A model generated the notes under the pieces. The model did not search any database, was not told the DNA's origin, and saw only the letters and a program-made list of their open reading frames with translations. DNA of 64,000 nucleotides from Calothrix sp. PCC 7507 (GTDB taxonomy: Bacteria > Cyanobacteriota > Cyanobacteriia > Cyanobacteriales > Nostocaceae), in NCBI RefSeq assembly GCF_000316575.1, contig NC_019682.1:4772001-4836000 (forward strand), written 5' to 3'. This document shows, one piece after another, positions 34,230 through 42,093 of this stretch. Within the stretch, counting starts at the first letter, position 1. Every line of letters begins with the position of its first letter. Position numbers and translations under genes: made by a program.

Positions 34230-34301
34230 ATGAATTTAAAATCTATTAATAAAAAATTATTTTCAGTAATAAAAGTAATATCTATGCAGAGAATCAAATA
34301 A
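34230..34301 (+). pseudogene. Truncated paralogue of the membrane gene at 36361
   Basis: ATG at 34230 encodes MNLKSINKKLFSVIKVISMQ and stops after 23 codons. The DNA AAAAATTATTTTCAGTAATA followed by AAAGTAATATCTAT is clearly homologous to the 5' end of the gene at 36361 (KEKLFPVIKVIS). It ends 10 bases before the restriction endonuclease start. I read it as the stub of a second copy, cut off where the restriction-modification module begins. Confidence 0.65.
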
Positions 34302-34310
34302 TCATATAGT

Positions 34311-34940
34311 ATGAAAATTGTTCAAGAAGTTTCTTTAATCAGTGTTGGGAGTTTTGAAGAATCAAGGGATTGGTCTATCATTCGTACTGAAATTCGTGAT
34401 GCTATCTCTCTTATTGTTCATCCTCCGGGTACATCCAGCTTTACAATTAATCCTAAAAGACATGGTAATGGTGTCAAGCCAATAAAAGAAGCTTGCATGA
34501 TTGCGTTGAGAGATAGATTTACATGGAGGCTAGAAACTCCAATTAACTATGCAACTAAATCACCAGGAAAGGTAGATGCAACAAAGGTAATAGATAATTA
34601 TCTTTTTGCTCTGGAGTGGGAAACAGGCAATATTTCCTCAAGCCATCGCGCAGTTAATAAGATGGTTCTCGGATTACTACGCGGTGTCTTTTTAGGTACT
34701 GCTTTAGTACTTCCAAGCCGAAAAATTTATCCTTACCTAACAGATAGAATTGGGAACTACGAAGAGTTAGAACCATACTTTGATGTTTGGCGAGCCGTTC
34801 AGATCCAAGAAGGTTTTTTAGCCATCTTCGTAATTGAACACGATCAGCTAGATAGCAACGTACCAACACTTACTAAAGGAACAGATGGACGTGCATTAGT
34901 CTGGAAGTTTCTGTTATTATGTAGAGTAAGGAATTGGTAG
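34311..34940 (+). CDS. Type II restriction endonuclease, BamHI family (predicted GGATCC)
   Basis: A 209-residue enzyme (BamHI has 213). Matching blocks with BamHI, from memory, are FTINPKRHGNGVKPIKEACM (BamHI TFTIN...NGVVPIKELC), EWETGNISSSHRAVNKMVLGL, YLTDRIGNYEELEPYFD and the SNVPTLTKGTDG end. The catalytic acids are Asp89, Glu102 and Glu104, corresponding to BamHI Asp94, Glu111 and Glu113. It should cut double-stranded DNA at GGATCC with Mg2+. It faces the methyltransferase gene tail to tail, and the two 3' ends overlap by 24 bases. The gene is intact. Confidence 0.88.
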   Translation: MKIVQEVSLISVGSFEESRDWSIIRTEIRDAISLIVHPPGTSSFTINPKRHGNGVKPIKEACMIALRDRFTWRLETPINYATKSPGKVDATKVIDNYLFALEWETGNISSSHRAVNKMVLGLLRGVFLGTALVLPSRKIYPYLTDRIGNYEELEPYFDVWRAVQIQEGFLAIFVIEHDQLDSNVPTLTKGTDGRALVWKFLLLCRVRNW

Positions 34941-35903
34941 TTGCAGTGCAGTCGTTTTGCGTGGCTTTGATTTCTTATTTCCTCTTGCCGATTCCCATTC
35001 TTCCATGATTCCGTTAGCTAAATCAGTTAATCTTTCTACTGCTGGATCTGTATCCCCAATTTCTGAACCAATCCAGTAACGTTGTAACTTTTCTGCTGCA
35101 TAAAATGTTGTACCAGATCCTGCAAATGGATCAACTACAATTTGTCCTGGATTAGATGCCATTGCAATAATTCGCTCTAGCATAATTGGCGCAAGTTCAT
35201 TTGCAACTCGTTTTTTATGTTGACGATGCCGAACTGGTGGAATATCAACCCACATTTCTTCTGCCAATGTCCATAAAATTTCATTAGAATTAGCCTCAGA
35301 AACATCTTCCCAAACCTCTTCCGGTTCATCCCAAACATCCATTAAGTTAATACCCTGCTGGTTAAGTTTTTTGCGATGTCCACCATAATCACGAATTTCT
35401 CCACCGCAATGGCGACAAACTTGAATTGGGGTGTAAACTTTATTGAAAACTGCTGGTTCTCCTTTAGTGTAATAGAGTAACCCGTAATGAGCAGGAGACA
35501 TTTTTTTACCTCTAGGAAAAGCTTTCGGCATTCTGCAAGCAATCCAATGACGAAAACACATTCCTTGCTGATTCAGATATGCACCATATTCTATACACCA
35601 TTTTGGCAAGTTAAATACAAATAAACTGCCACCTGATTTCAGGACTCGAATACTTTCATCAAGCCACTGTTTCGACCAGATTAAATATTGATTCGTCTCC
35701 ATTTTATCGTTGACACCTTCACCATATTCTTTACCAAGATTAAAGGGTGGATCGGCAAAAATAATATCTACAGATTCGTTAGGTAATGCTGAGAAAAGTT
35801 TCAAACAATCTCCCTGATAGAGAATTCCATACTCACTTTTGTAAACCTGTTTTAATCCTTGTTGAGTTGCAACATCAGTCGCAATGAATTGAAAAGGTAG
35901 CAT
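34917..35903 (-). CDS. DNA methyltransferase of the BamHI-like module
   Basis: A 328-residue beta-class (motif IV before motif I) adenine-N6/cytosine-N4 methyltransferase. Motif IV is IIFADPPFNLGKEYGEG (about 50-66), and the SAM-binding motif I VDPFAGSGTTFYAAEKL is near residue 270. A CRHCGGEIRDYGGH segment in the middle may be a small zinc site in the target-recognition region. It is expected to protect the sites cut by the neighbouring BamHI-like nuclease. The chemistry (m4C as for M.BamHI, or m6A) cannot be settled from DPPF alone. Confidence 0.9.
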   Translation of the reverse strand: MLPFQFIATDVATQQGLKQVYKSEYGILYQGDCLKLFSALPNESVDIIFADPPFNLGKEYGEGVNDKMETNQYLIWSKQWLDESIRVLKSGGSLFVFNLPKWCIEYGAYLNQQGMCFRHWIACRMPKAFPRGKKMSPAHYGLLYYTKGEPAVFNKVYTPIQVCRHCGGEIRDYGGHRKKLNQQGINLMDVWDEPEEVWEDVSEANSNEILWTLAEEMWVDIPPVRHRQHKKRVANELAPIMLERIIAMASNPGQIVVDPFAGSGTTFYAAEKLQRYWIGSEIGDTDPAVERLTDLANGIMEEWESARGNKKSKPRKTTALQLPIPYST

Positions 35904-35954
35904 TATTTTAACCTTTACTAAGTAAGTATAGCTTGAGTCTATAAAACTTTATTG

Positions 35955-36197
35955 TCAGTTGTCAATAGAGTTTTCTTGAGAAGTTGTGCTACGAGGTTGA
36001 TAAGGTTTCCCAGTAGGCTGGTTCTGATATCTCTCTACTTCAGCAGGTTCTATGTAGTAATAACGCCCAAGTTTATGAGCTATAATCTGGCCATTTTTAA
36101 TTAAGTCGTGTACTCGCTGACGGGTTACACTAAGTAATTTAGCAGTTTGAGCCACAGAGAGTAACTCAGGAGTGTTGTTAGAAGCGGAGTCTGTCAT
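35955..36197 (-). CDS. Excisionase/MerR-type helix-turn-helix protein
   Basis: An 80-residue DNA-binding protein: LLSVAQTAKLLSVTRQRVHD, LIKNGQIIAHKLGRYYYIEP, AEVERYQ, the helix_turn_helix_17 (excisionase-type) fold. It lies 51 bases upstream of the methyltransferase on the same strand, where BamHI-type systems carry a C (controller) protein. Classical C proteins are of the Xre/lambda-repressor fold, so this is a different regulator in the same position. A role in timing methyltransferase or nuclease expression is inferred. Confidence 0.8.
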   Translation of the reverse strand: MTDSASNNTPELLSVAQTAKLLSVTRQRVHDLIKNGQIIAHKLGRYYYIEPAEVERYQNQPTGKPYQPRSTTSQENSIDN

Positions 36198-36360
36198 ACT
36201 ACGTATAGTCTAGGATAATGCCTTAATTCTGCCGAGCCGTTTTACCGATATTGCATCCTAAAGTGTAAATATTATGATATAAAAATCGTTAACTAAGCAG
36301 AAGTTATCAGATCGTCTTCGTGAAATTGGGTAAATTTGTCAAAAAATACTGGTAAACAAC

Positions 36361-36699
36361 ATGAAATCTAACTACATCAAAGAAAAATTATTTCCAGTGA
36401 TAAAAGTAATATCCATAGTAGCGATCGCAACTGCAATAGGCTTAGAATTATGGAATGTTCAAGCATTAAAAACTAACACTCATCTACCTATTATCTTAAA
36501 TCCAGTTTTGATAATTGCTCACTTGGCATTGTCGGCTCATTTCATTGAAGGAATAATTGCCGCTTTTTATGCACCTGGGAAAAATCATCAGCCTATCCAA
36601 TATGGAATTTATACTTTTTTTGTGGGTACAATTGGTTTATTAGAATTGTTTGAAAATCATTCCCAGATCCCCGACTTCTTTAAGAAGTCGGGGATCTAA
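36361..36699 (+). CDS. Small polytopic membrane protein with palindrome-derived C-terminus
   Basis: A 112-residue protein with three hydrophobic segments (VIKVISIVAIATAIGLELW, LPIILNPVLIIAHLALSAHF and YGIYTFFVGTIGLLELF). The last ten or so codons (QIPDFFKKSGI) and the stop lie in the palindrome at 36665-36697, so the present C-terminus comes from an inserted repeat. A truncated relative lies on the other side of the restriction-modification module (34230). Family not recognised. Confidence 0.7.
   Translation: MKSNYIKEKLFPVIKVISIVAIATAIGLELWNVQALKTNTHLPIILNPVLIIAHLALSAHFIEGIIAAFYAPGKNHQPIQYGIYTFFVGTIGLLELFENHSQIPDFFKKSGI
36665..36697. repeat. 33-bp perfect palindrome (GATCCCCGACTTC type)
   Basis: Arm 36665-36680 (AGATCCCCGACTTCTT) and arm 36682-36697 are exact reverse complements around one central base. 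It forms the 3' end and stop of the membrane gene and lies 14 bases before the STAND gene. It could terminate transcription on either strand. Confidence 0.85.
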
Positions 36700-36711
36700 A
36701 ATTGTAGATAT

Positions 36712-38334
36712 ATGTCAAACTCGCTGAAAGCCTCTGATTCAGGACTCGCAATTGTAGACAAATCCCGTCAACGTCTAGGTTGGACAAAAACTAGCACAGC
36801 GCGATGGTGGCAAGATGCCCATACCTCTAGAGCTACTTTACGCCGATTTTGGCAAGGCGATCGCATTCAGCGAGAAATTTTCATCGCTATCTGTCAAGCT
36901 GTTGGGATTGGAAACTGGGAAGCGATCGCAGAATTACCCAACGCAGATTTAGAATTTATTGCAGACATCCCCACACCTCACGGAGATTGGAATGAAGCAC
37001 CTGATATCGAAAGCTTCTATGGACGCAATCAGGAATTGACACAATTAGAAGAATGGATCACCAGTCAAAACTGTAAATTAGTCACCATTAACGGAATCGC
37101 TGGTATTGGCAAAACCACCCTAGCACTGGCTTTAGTAGACCGCATTCAGCCAAAATTTGATTGTTTAATTTGGAAGTCTCTGCAAACTTCCCCATCTCTC
37201 ATTTCCCTGCTCAATAGTCTGCTAAACTGCTTTGAGCAAGGCGTTGTGCAAAATATTCAACAAGGTACAGCACAACTGATACAGCAGTTACAAAAACATC
37301 ACTGTCTATTAGTATTGGATGGACTAAACCTCGTCCATTTTGAAACCTGGAGTAGTGCGGGCATCTTGCCCGCTACTACCAGTAGGGAGCAAGATGCTCC
37401 CCCTACTTTTAAAAAGTATGGTTTTCAAAATAGATGTGGACTAGATGCCATTTCCTCACAACCAGAAAACCTCAACTATGGTCAATTTATCCAACAATTA
37501 AATCGGGAACGGCATCAAAGTTGTATTCTGATTACTAGCCGCGAACAATTAAAGAATATTGAAATTAACACCAAAACATTTCGCTGTTTAAATCTCAAAG
37601 GGTTGCCAAAAACAGAGGCGATAGAATTATTACAATCAAGGGGATTTACAGGCAAAGAACTGGGGTTATCAGCTTTAATTCAACTTTATCGCGGTAATCC
37701 CTTGGCGCTGAAATTGGTAACACCATTGATTGAGTCTGTATTTGGGGGGAATGTTGCTGCTTTTTTGAGTCAGAATACTTTAATTGTAGGCGATCGCCTG
37801 CGTGTGATTCTCAAACAGCAATTTGAGCAACTTTCCGGCTTAGAGCAAGATATTCTCTACTGGTTGGCTATTTGGCAAGAACCTGTCTCATTTTCTCGAT
37901 TGCAAAGCCATTTGCTGATATCCGTTGATCCAGCGATGGTTTTAGAGGGCATTATAGCCTTAGAAAGGCGATCGCTTTTAGAAAAATGGAACAGTGATGA
38001 TGAACCCTCATTTACATTGCAACCCCTGGTAATGAAAGTGGTGACAGATGAATTAGTCGAACATACTGCCCAAGAGATTCATCAAGTCGTCCAAAGTCAT
38101 GATATTAGTCATTTTCAGATATTGCGAACCCATTGGTTACTACGACCCGGTACAGACGATATTGCAGGCGATCGCATTTTAACCCAACTTGGGAAAAAGC
38201 TCTGGCGCTTCTATGGTGCAACTCTTCCAGAAATTCTGAATCAGATTTTGTTGTTGTTAAAGGGTCAATCTCCTTTAGCAATGGGTTACATCGGGAGCAA
38301 TTTAGCGATCCTCTCAGGAATAGACTTGATTTAA
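36712..38334 (+). CDS. STAND NTPase (NB-ARC/NACHT type), truncated after the NTPase module
   Basis: A 540-residue protein. The N-terminal helical domain (LRRFWQGDRIQREIFIAICQ, about 44-63) is common to cyanobacterial STAND proteins. The NTPase has Walker A INGIAGIGKTT (about 125-135), Walker B CLLVLDGL and the sensor SCILITSRE. Winged-helix regions follow (LSGLEQDILYWLAIWQEP). The protein stops at LAMGYIGSNLAILSGIDLI, exactly where relatives continue into WD40, TPR or pentapeptide repeats, so the sensor half is missing. A palindromic repeat (37350-37410) is translated in frame as AGILPATTSREQDAPPT. It may be non-functional. Confidence 0.75.
   Translation: MSNSLKASDSGLAIVDKSRQRLGWTKTSTARWWQDAHTSRATLRRFWQGDRIQREIFIAICQAVGIGNWEAIAELPNADLEFIADIPTPHGDWNEAPDIESFYGRNQELTQLEEWITSQNCKLVTINGIAGIGKTTLALALVDRIQPKFDCLIWKSLQTSPSLISLLNSLLNCFEQGVVQNIQQGTAQLIQQLQKHHCLLVLDGLNLVHFETWSSAGILPATTSREQDAPPTFKKYGFQNRCGLDAISSQPENLNYGQFIQQLNRERHQSCILITSREQLKNIEINTKTFRCLNLKGLPKTEAIELLQSRGFTGKELGLSALIQLYRGNPLALKLVTPLIESVFGGNVAAFLSQNTLIVGDRLRVILKQQFEQLSGLEQDILYWLAIWQEPVSFSRLQSHLLISVDPAMVLEGIIALERRSLLEKWNSDDEPSFTLQPLVMKVVTDELVEHTAQEIHQVVQSHDISHFQILRTHWLLRPGTDDIAGDRILTQLGKKLWRFYGATLPEILNQILLLLKGQSPLAMGYIGSNLAILSGIDLI
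37350..37410. repeat. Palindromic repeat inserted in frame in the STAND gene
   Basis: Two hairpins, GTAGTGCGGGC-ATCTT-GCCCGCTAC and AGTAGGGAGC-AAGAT-GCTCCCCCTACT, lie in the coding sequence between Walker B and the sensor strand. The first hairpin resembles the repeat at 1819-1862. Confidence 0.75.
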
Positions 38335-38500
38335 ACAGGGAACTCTTAACAGGCAAGAAGGGTGTTAAGTTGTCATACCGATTTGAAAAAATGATACAAC
38401 AGATACAAGGGGTGGGGTTTCCCCGCCCTTGATGACAATCCATATGTCGCAATCATTAATTAAATTAGTATCAAAAACTCGCGCATCAATCCCCAATCCC

Positions 38501-39922
38501 TTATTCATCAGCAAACCACCAAGGGTCATTAGTAGAGTTAGTTTTAATCAAAAAAGCTTTTTTTCGCATAAATCGTTTGATGGCTGCTGAACCCATTCTT
38601 GAACCCCCCAGTCCGGAGAATTTAAAGGCGTTTTTCTCGCCCTCATGCATGAGCGCAGTCAGACCAGCATCGTTGATACTGATAGCACCTGCATCTATTT
38701 GCTGGGCAACTTCTATGGCAGATTCTTCTGACTCAGCAAACACCGCCGCACTCAAACCATAAATTGAGTCATTGGCTAAGTTAATCGCTTCCTCTACTTG
38801 AGAAAAAGCCATCACTGGCATAATAGGGCCAAAAGTCTCTTCGGTCATAATTTTCATCGAATGGTTGACCTGAGTCAGAACCGTGGGACGACACCACCAA
38901 CCCCCTCCTAGTTCTTCAACTTGACCACCACAGTGAATTACTGCGCCTTTTTCTACTGCGTCTAGAAGATGGTCACTAATAATTGCGGCTTGTTTTTCGG
39001 CAATAATTGGCCCAATATCCCCACTTTCGACTGTGGGATGAGCTAATTTGAGCCGTTGGGCTTTCAAAACTAGTTTTTCGACAAATTTGTCAAATATCGA
39101 CTCTGCAACGTAAATTCGCTCAATGGAAAGACATGATTGTCCGGTGTTGACAACAGCACCCCACAAAATTGCTGAGGTGGCTAATTCTAAATTGGCTGAT
39201 TCCAAGACGATCGCTGGATCTTTCCCTCCTAATTCTACAAAAGCAGGGATAAAGTTTCTCGCTGCTGCCTCAGCAACTTTTCGCCCTGTGGCGACACTGC
39301 CTGTAAAACAAACTAAATCTACATATTCAATCAGAGCATAACCAGTTGCGCCTGCTCCTTCAACAAAAGTTAAAACTTCACGTAACTTAGGGACGGTATT
39401 CAGGGCGTTAATTAAAGGTGCTACGAAGCGGGGAGTAATTTCACTGGGTTTGACAATCGCCGCACAACCTGCCAGCAATGCCGGAATAGTATCAATTGTC
39501 GATAGCAATAGCGGAAAATTCCACGGACTAATTACGCCAACTAGTGGGTAGGGAACAGCAGTTTGTTGGAGAGCAATAAATGGGATGGTGGTATTTTTTG
39601 CCGATTCTTGTAGCAAATCTGGCGCTATCTTACACCAGCGATCGATGCTAGCCACAAAGGAGTCAATTTCTAATTCCGAGGTTGAAAGCCTACCTGTATC
39701 ATTGACCAAAGCCTCCGTCAAGCGATCGCGTGTGGACAATATCGCTTGTTTCCATTGCTGCAAAGCAGCAATTCGCTTCTCAATGCCCATTTGTTGCCAG
39801 TGAACTTGTGCCCTCCGTAAGCGATTACATTGCTGTGCCAGCAGCTTCGGCGGCGGCGGTATAATTACATAGTCAAATTTTCCTGTCCGAGGATTGCGGA
39901 CTTCTATTGATTTATTTGTCAT
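38501..39922 (-). CDS. Aldehyde dehydrogenase family protein
   Basis: A 473-residue NAD(P)-dependent enzyme. Motifs are VGVISPWNFPLLL (about 129-141), FTGSVATGRKVAEAA, the general base Glu in AFVELGGKDPAIVL (about 231-244) and the catalytic Cys in NTGQSCLSIERIYV. ETFGPIMPVMAF and the C-terminal FSGLGGSRMGSAAIKRFM are also present. It oxidises an aldehyde to the acid; the substrate is unknown. It is downstream of the nitrilase-like and RCCR-like genes on the same strand (about 70 and 110 bases apart), so the three may form a transcription unit. Confidence 0.9.
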   Translation of the reverse strand: MTNKSIEVRNPRTGKFDYVIIPPPPKLLAQQCNRLRRAQVHWQQMGIEKRIAALQQWKQAILSTRDRLTEALVNDTGRLSTSELEIDSFVASIDRWCKIAPDLLQESAKNTTIPFIALQQTAVPYPLVGVISPWNFPLLLSTIDTIPALLAGCAAIVKPSEITPRFVAPLINALNTVPKLREVLTFVEGAGATGYALIEYVDLVCFTGSVATGRKVAEAAARNFIPAFVELGGKDPAIVLESANLELATSAILWGAVVNTGQSCLSIERIYVAESIFDKFVEKLVLKAQRLKLAHPTVESGDIGPIIAEKQAAIISDHLLDAVEKGAVIHCGGQVEELGGGWWCRPTVLTQVNHSMKIMTEETFGPIMPVMAFSQVEEAINLANDSIYGLSAAVFAESEESAIEVAQQIDAGAISINDAGLTALMHEGEKNAFKFSGLGGSRMGSAAIKRFMRKKAFLIKTNSTNDPWWFADE

Positions 39923-39994
39923 TTGTTATTTGTCATTGGTCATTTGTGAAGGGTCAAGAATTATTCCCCAGTCAACAGTCAACAGTCCCCATGC
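39923..39994. repeat. Tandem heptamers between two minus-strand genes
   Basis: CATTTGT-type units at about 39912-39950 and CAGTCAA units at about 39966-39987 fill the gap between the aldehyde dehydrogenase and nitrilase-like genes. Confidence 0.7.
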
Positions 39995-41038
39995 TCAAAT
40001 CACCCCCAGTTTGGCTAAACGCTCAATGGTTGCTTGCTGTGTTTGGATAAAGTGCTTGCGGTCTATTTCTCCCTGAAGCATAGTATTTGGTGGGTAAAAA
40101 TGGGACTGTTGATAACTTTGGGCGTATAGCTCAAACCGCTGGCGTGAAAGTAAATTATTTAACCCTGGTCTGTGGCGATCGCGTCGTAAAGCGGCTAGGT
40201 CAATTTCTGCAAAAGCTGCCATACTCTCGCCTGTAGCTGTCTCAGCTACTACTATTCCTCGATGATCAATGATTTTAGAACCACCATCAACGGAAGCTTG
40301 GGGGATGGGGCTATCAATTATGCCGGCTGTATTGGCAGAAACCACGTAAGCTTGGTTTTCGACAGCGCGAGTGATTTTAGCTGCGTCTTTGGGTGTGAGA
40401 GTCTTGCCATACACTTCTGAGGTGGAGTGCAAGAAAATTTCTGCTCCGCGCATCGCCAAACACCTCGCCACTTCTGGATATAAAATTTCTTCTGAAGCTA
40501 AAGCTGCCAAATTCCCAATCACCGTCTTCGCCACAGGGAAAACCCCCTCTAACCCATAACAGTCAAGATATTTATCCCAAACATCATGGGGTGTGGGGGC
40601 AAACATGGAATTCAGCCGCCGATATCGTAAAACGACTGAGCCGGAAGGGTCAATGACAAAGCAGGTTTGAAAGTATAATCCTGGAAAATTGGGGTCGAGT
40701 TCGTAGGCATTGCCAGCTAAAAATATTCGATGTTTTTGGGTAATTTTACTGAGAGCTTCATACTCAGCACCGTCTATTTCTAGACAGGCTTTTTCTGCCC
40801 ACACCGCCAAAGATTCCCCCAACGGGAAGCCTGTAAGGAAATATTCTGGCAACACAATTAAACGACAGTCAGAGCCAATAAAAGCAATACTGGCAGCAAT
40901 TTGTGACGCCAAGCGATTGATAGACTTCAGTATTAAAGCACGAGCTGTTTGGCGATCGCTCGCTTGATTCACCGCATGACATGTAACTTGCAGTGCCAAG
41001 GCACGAAATGATTCTAAATTATCAGTGTTGGCTGTCAT
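39995..41038 (-). CDS. Nitrilase-superfamily protein lacking the catalytic cysteine
   Basis: A 347-residue carbon-nitrogen hydrolase fold. The first catalytic residue, Glu, is present in LIVLPEYFLTGFP (about 60-72). The Lys position reads VVLRYRRLNSMF, with Arg where Lys is usual, and the nucleophile motif reads AALASEEILYPEVAR, with Ser instead of Cys. The rest of the motif (EEILYPEVARCLAMRGAEI) and the overall length are normal, so the fold is intact. Either this is a serine variant, or it is a non-catalytic binding or scaffold protein. It is flanked by RCCR-like and aldehyde dehydrogenase genes in one direction. Confidence 0.85.
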   Translation of the reverse strand: MTANTDNLESFRALALQVTCHAVNQASDRQTARALILKSINRLASQIAASIAFIGSDCRLIVLPEYFLTGFPLGESLAVWAEKACLEIDGAEYEALSKITQKHRIFLAGNAYELDPNFPGLYFQTCFVIDPSGSVVLRYRRLNSMFAPTPHDVWDKYLDCYGLEGVFPVAKTVIGNLAALASEEILYPEVARCLAMRGAEIFLHSTSEVYGKTLTPKDAAKITRAVENQAYVVSANTAGIIDSPIPQASVDGGSKIIDHRGIVVAETATGESMAAFAEIDLAALRRDRHRPGLNNLLSRQRFELYAQSYQQSHFYPPNTMLQGEIDRKHFIQTQQATIERLAKLGVI

Positions 41039-41058
41039 GTTTAAAAAGGGACTGGGGA

Positions 41059-41147
41059 CGGTTGACGGTTGACGGTTGACGGTTGACTGGAGGAATAAAT
41101 TTTGACCCTTGACTCTTCACAAATGACCAATGACCAATGACCAATGC
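41059..41147. repeat. Tandem heptamers GGTTGAC and AATGACC
   Basis: Four GGTTGAC units (41059-41087) and three ATGACCA units (41121-41147) lie between two minus-strand genes. Confidence 0.85.
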
Positions 41148-41150
41148 TAT

Positions 41151-41912
41151 TTAAAGAATACGATCGCCACCCCAAAGCGATCGCACTAATTTATCTGTCA
41201 TTTCTTCGCCAAACAACCGCGCTGCAATTTGATTATCGGGGTCACGTTCGGCGATCGCTCGGCGTACAATCAAGTCACGCTCGGATAAAGCAGCACGCTC
41301 CTGTTCTGGTACAGGTTCAGCCCCATCTACCCAACGCAACCACCGATCCATCATCTCATGAGCCACCGTCCGCACCACAGCAAATGTCTCTTCTGTCACC
41401 GCGCTGGTGTAGCACAGACTTGTATGGGATTGCGCTTGACGGATGTACAAAGCTTTGCTGATGTACTGCTGAAATCGAGAATCTGTAAGTAACCCCAGGT
41501 ATGTCTGGTTCATCGGTTCGTAGTAGCGATCCAAATATTCCAGGTCAACAAACAGGTCACTACGAGGAATGTAATCCATATAAAAGAATAGGTGAGGCAC
41601 TGTAGCAAAGGCAAAGGCCAGATGAGGCACACGAATTTGTGACCCTAGCCAGAGACTTAAGTGCATATTGCAAAAACCAGATTTCGGTTCACGCAACCAT
41701 GAATGCACTAACCAATCAATTTCTGCACCAGAAAAAGTATTAAGCGAGCCAACAGCATCCCCTATCGCAGCAGAGTATGTTTGTAAATTTGCCGTCGAAG
41801 GGTCTGGATTGACTGCAAAACGAGCATCTATTTTTTGGCGCAGTTCGTTGGTTACGCCCCATAACTGCTCAAATACGGCGGTATTATCTAGATTAGGTTG
41901 CTTTTCCCTCAT
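41151..41912 (-). CDS. Red chlorophyll catabolite reductase-like protein
   Basis: A 253-residue protein of the RCC_reductase family (ferredoxin-dependent bilin reductase superfamily). VPHLAFAFATVPHLFFYMDYIPRSDLFVDLEYLDRYYEP (about 94-132) corresponds to the plant RCCR core, and FCNMHLSLWLGSQ precedes it. In plants RCCR reduces red chlorophyll catabolite during chlorophyll breakdown, and cyanobacterial members are less understood. The adjacent nitrilase-like and aldehyde dehydrogenase genes in the same direction suggest a small tetrapyrrole or nitrogenous-compound pathway, which is inference. Confidence 0.82.
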   Translation of the reverse strand: MREKQPNLDNTAVFEQLWGVTNELRQKIDARFAVNPDPSTANLQTYSAAIGDAVGSLNTFSGAEIDWLVHSWLREPKSGFCNMHLSLWLGSQIRVPHLAFAFATVPHLFFYMDYIPRSDLFVDLEYLDRYYEPMNQTYLGLLTDSRFQQYISKALYIRQAQSHTSLCYTSAVTEETFAVVRTVAHEMMDRWLRWVDGAEPVPEQERAALSERDLIVRRAIAERDPDNQIAARLFGEEMTDKLVRSLWGGDRIL

Positions 41913-42093
41913 GGTTTATGTTCATTTGTCAATACTGGATACACATAAAGTTAATAGCGCCATAAAACTCGAACATCTGACTACTGAGGGAGTTTACAAG
42001 CATCTGGTATTTTCTACAGGAAGTTAGCGCTAGTTGATGATTTTTCATCTACCTTGGGTGTATGAAGTGAAGGTAGAAATCAAATTCTCAGAT

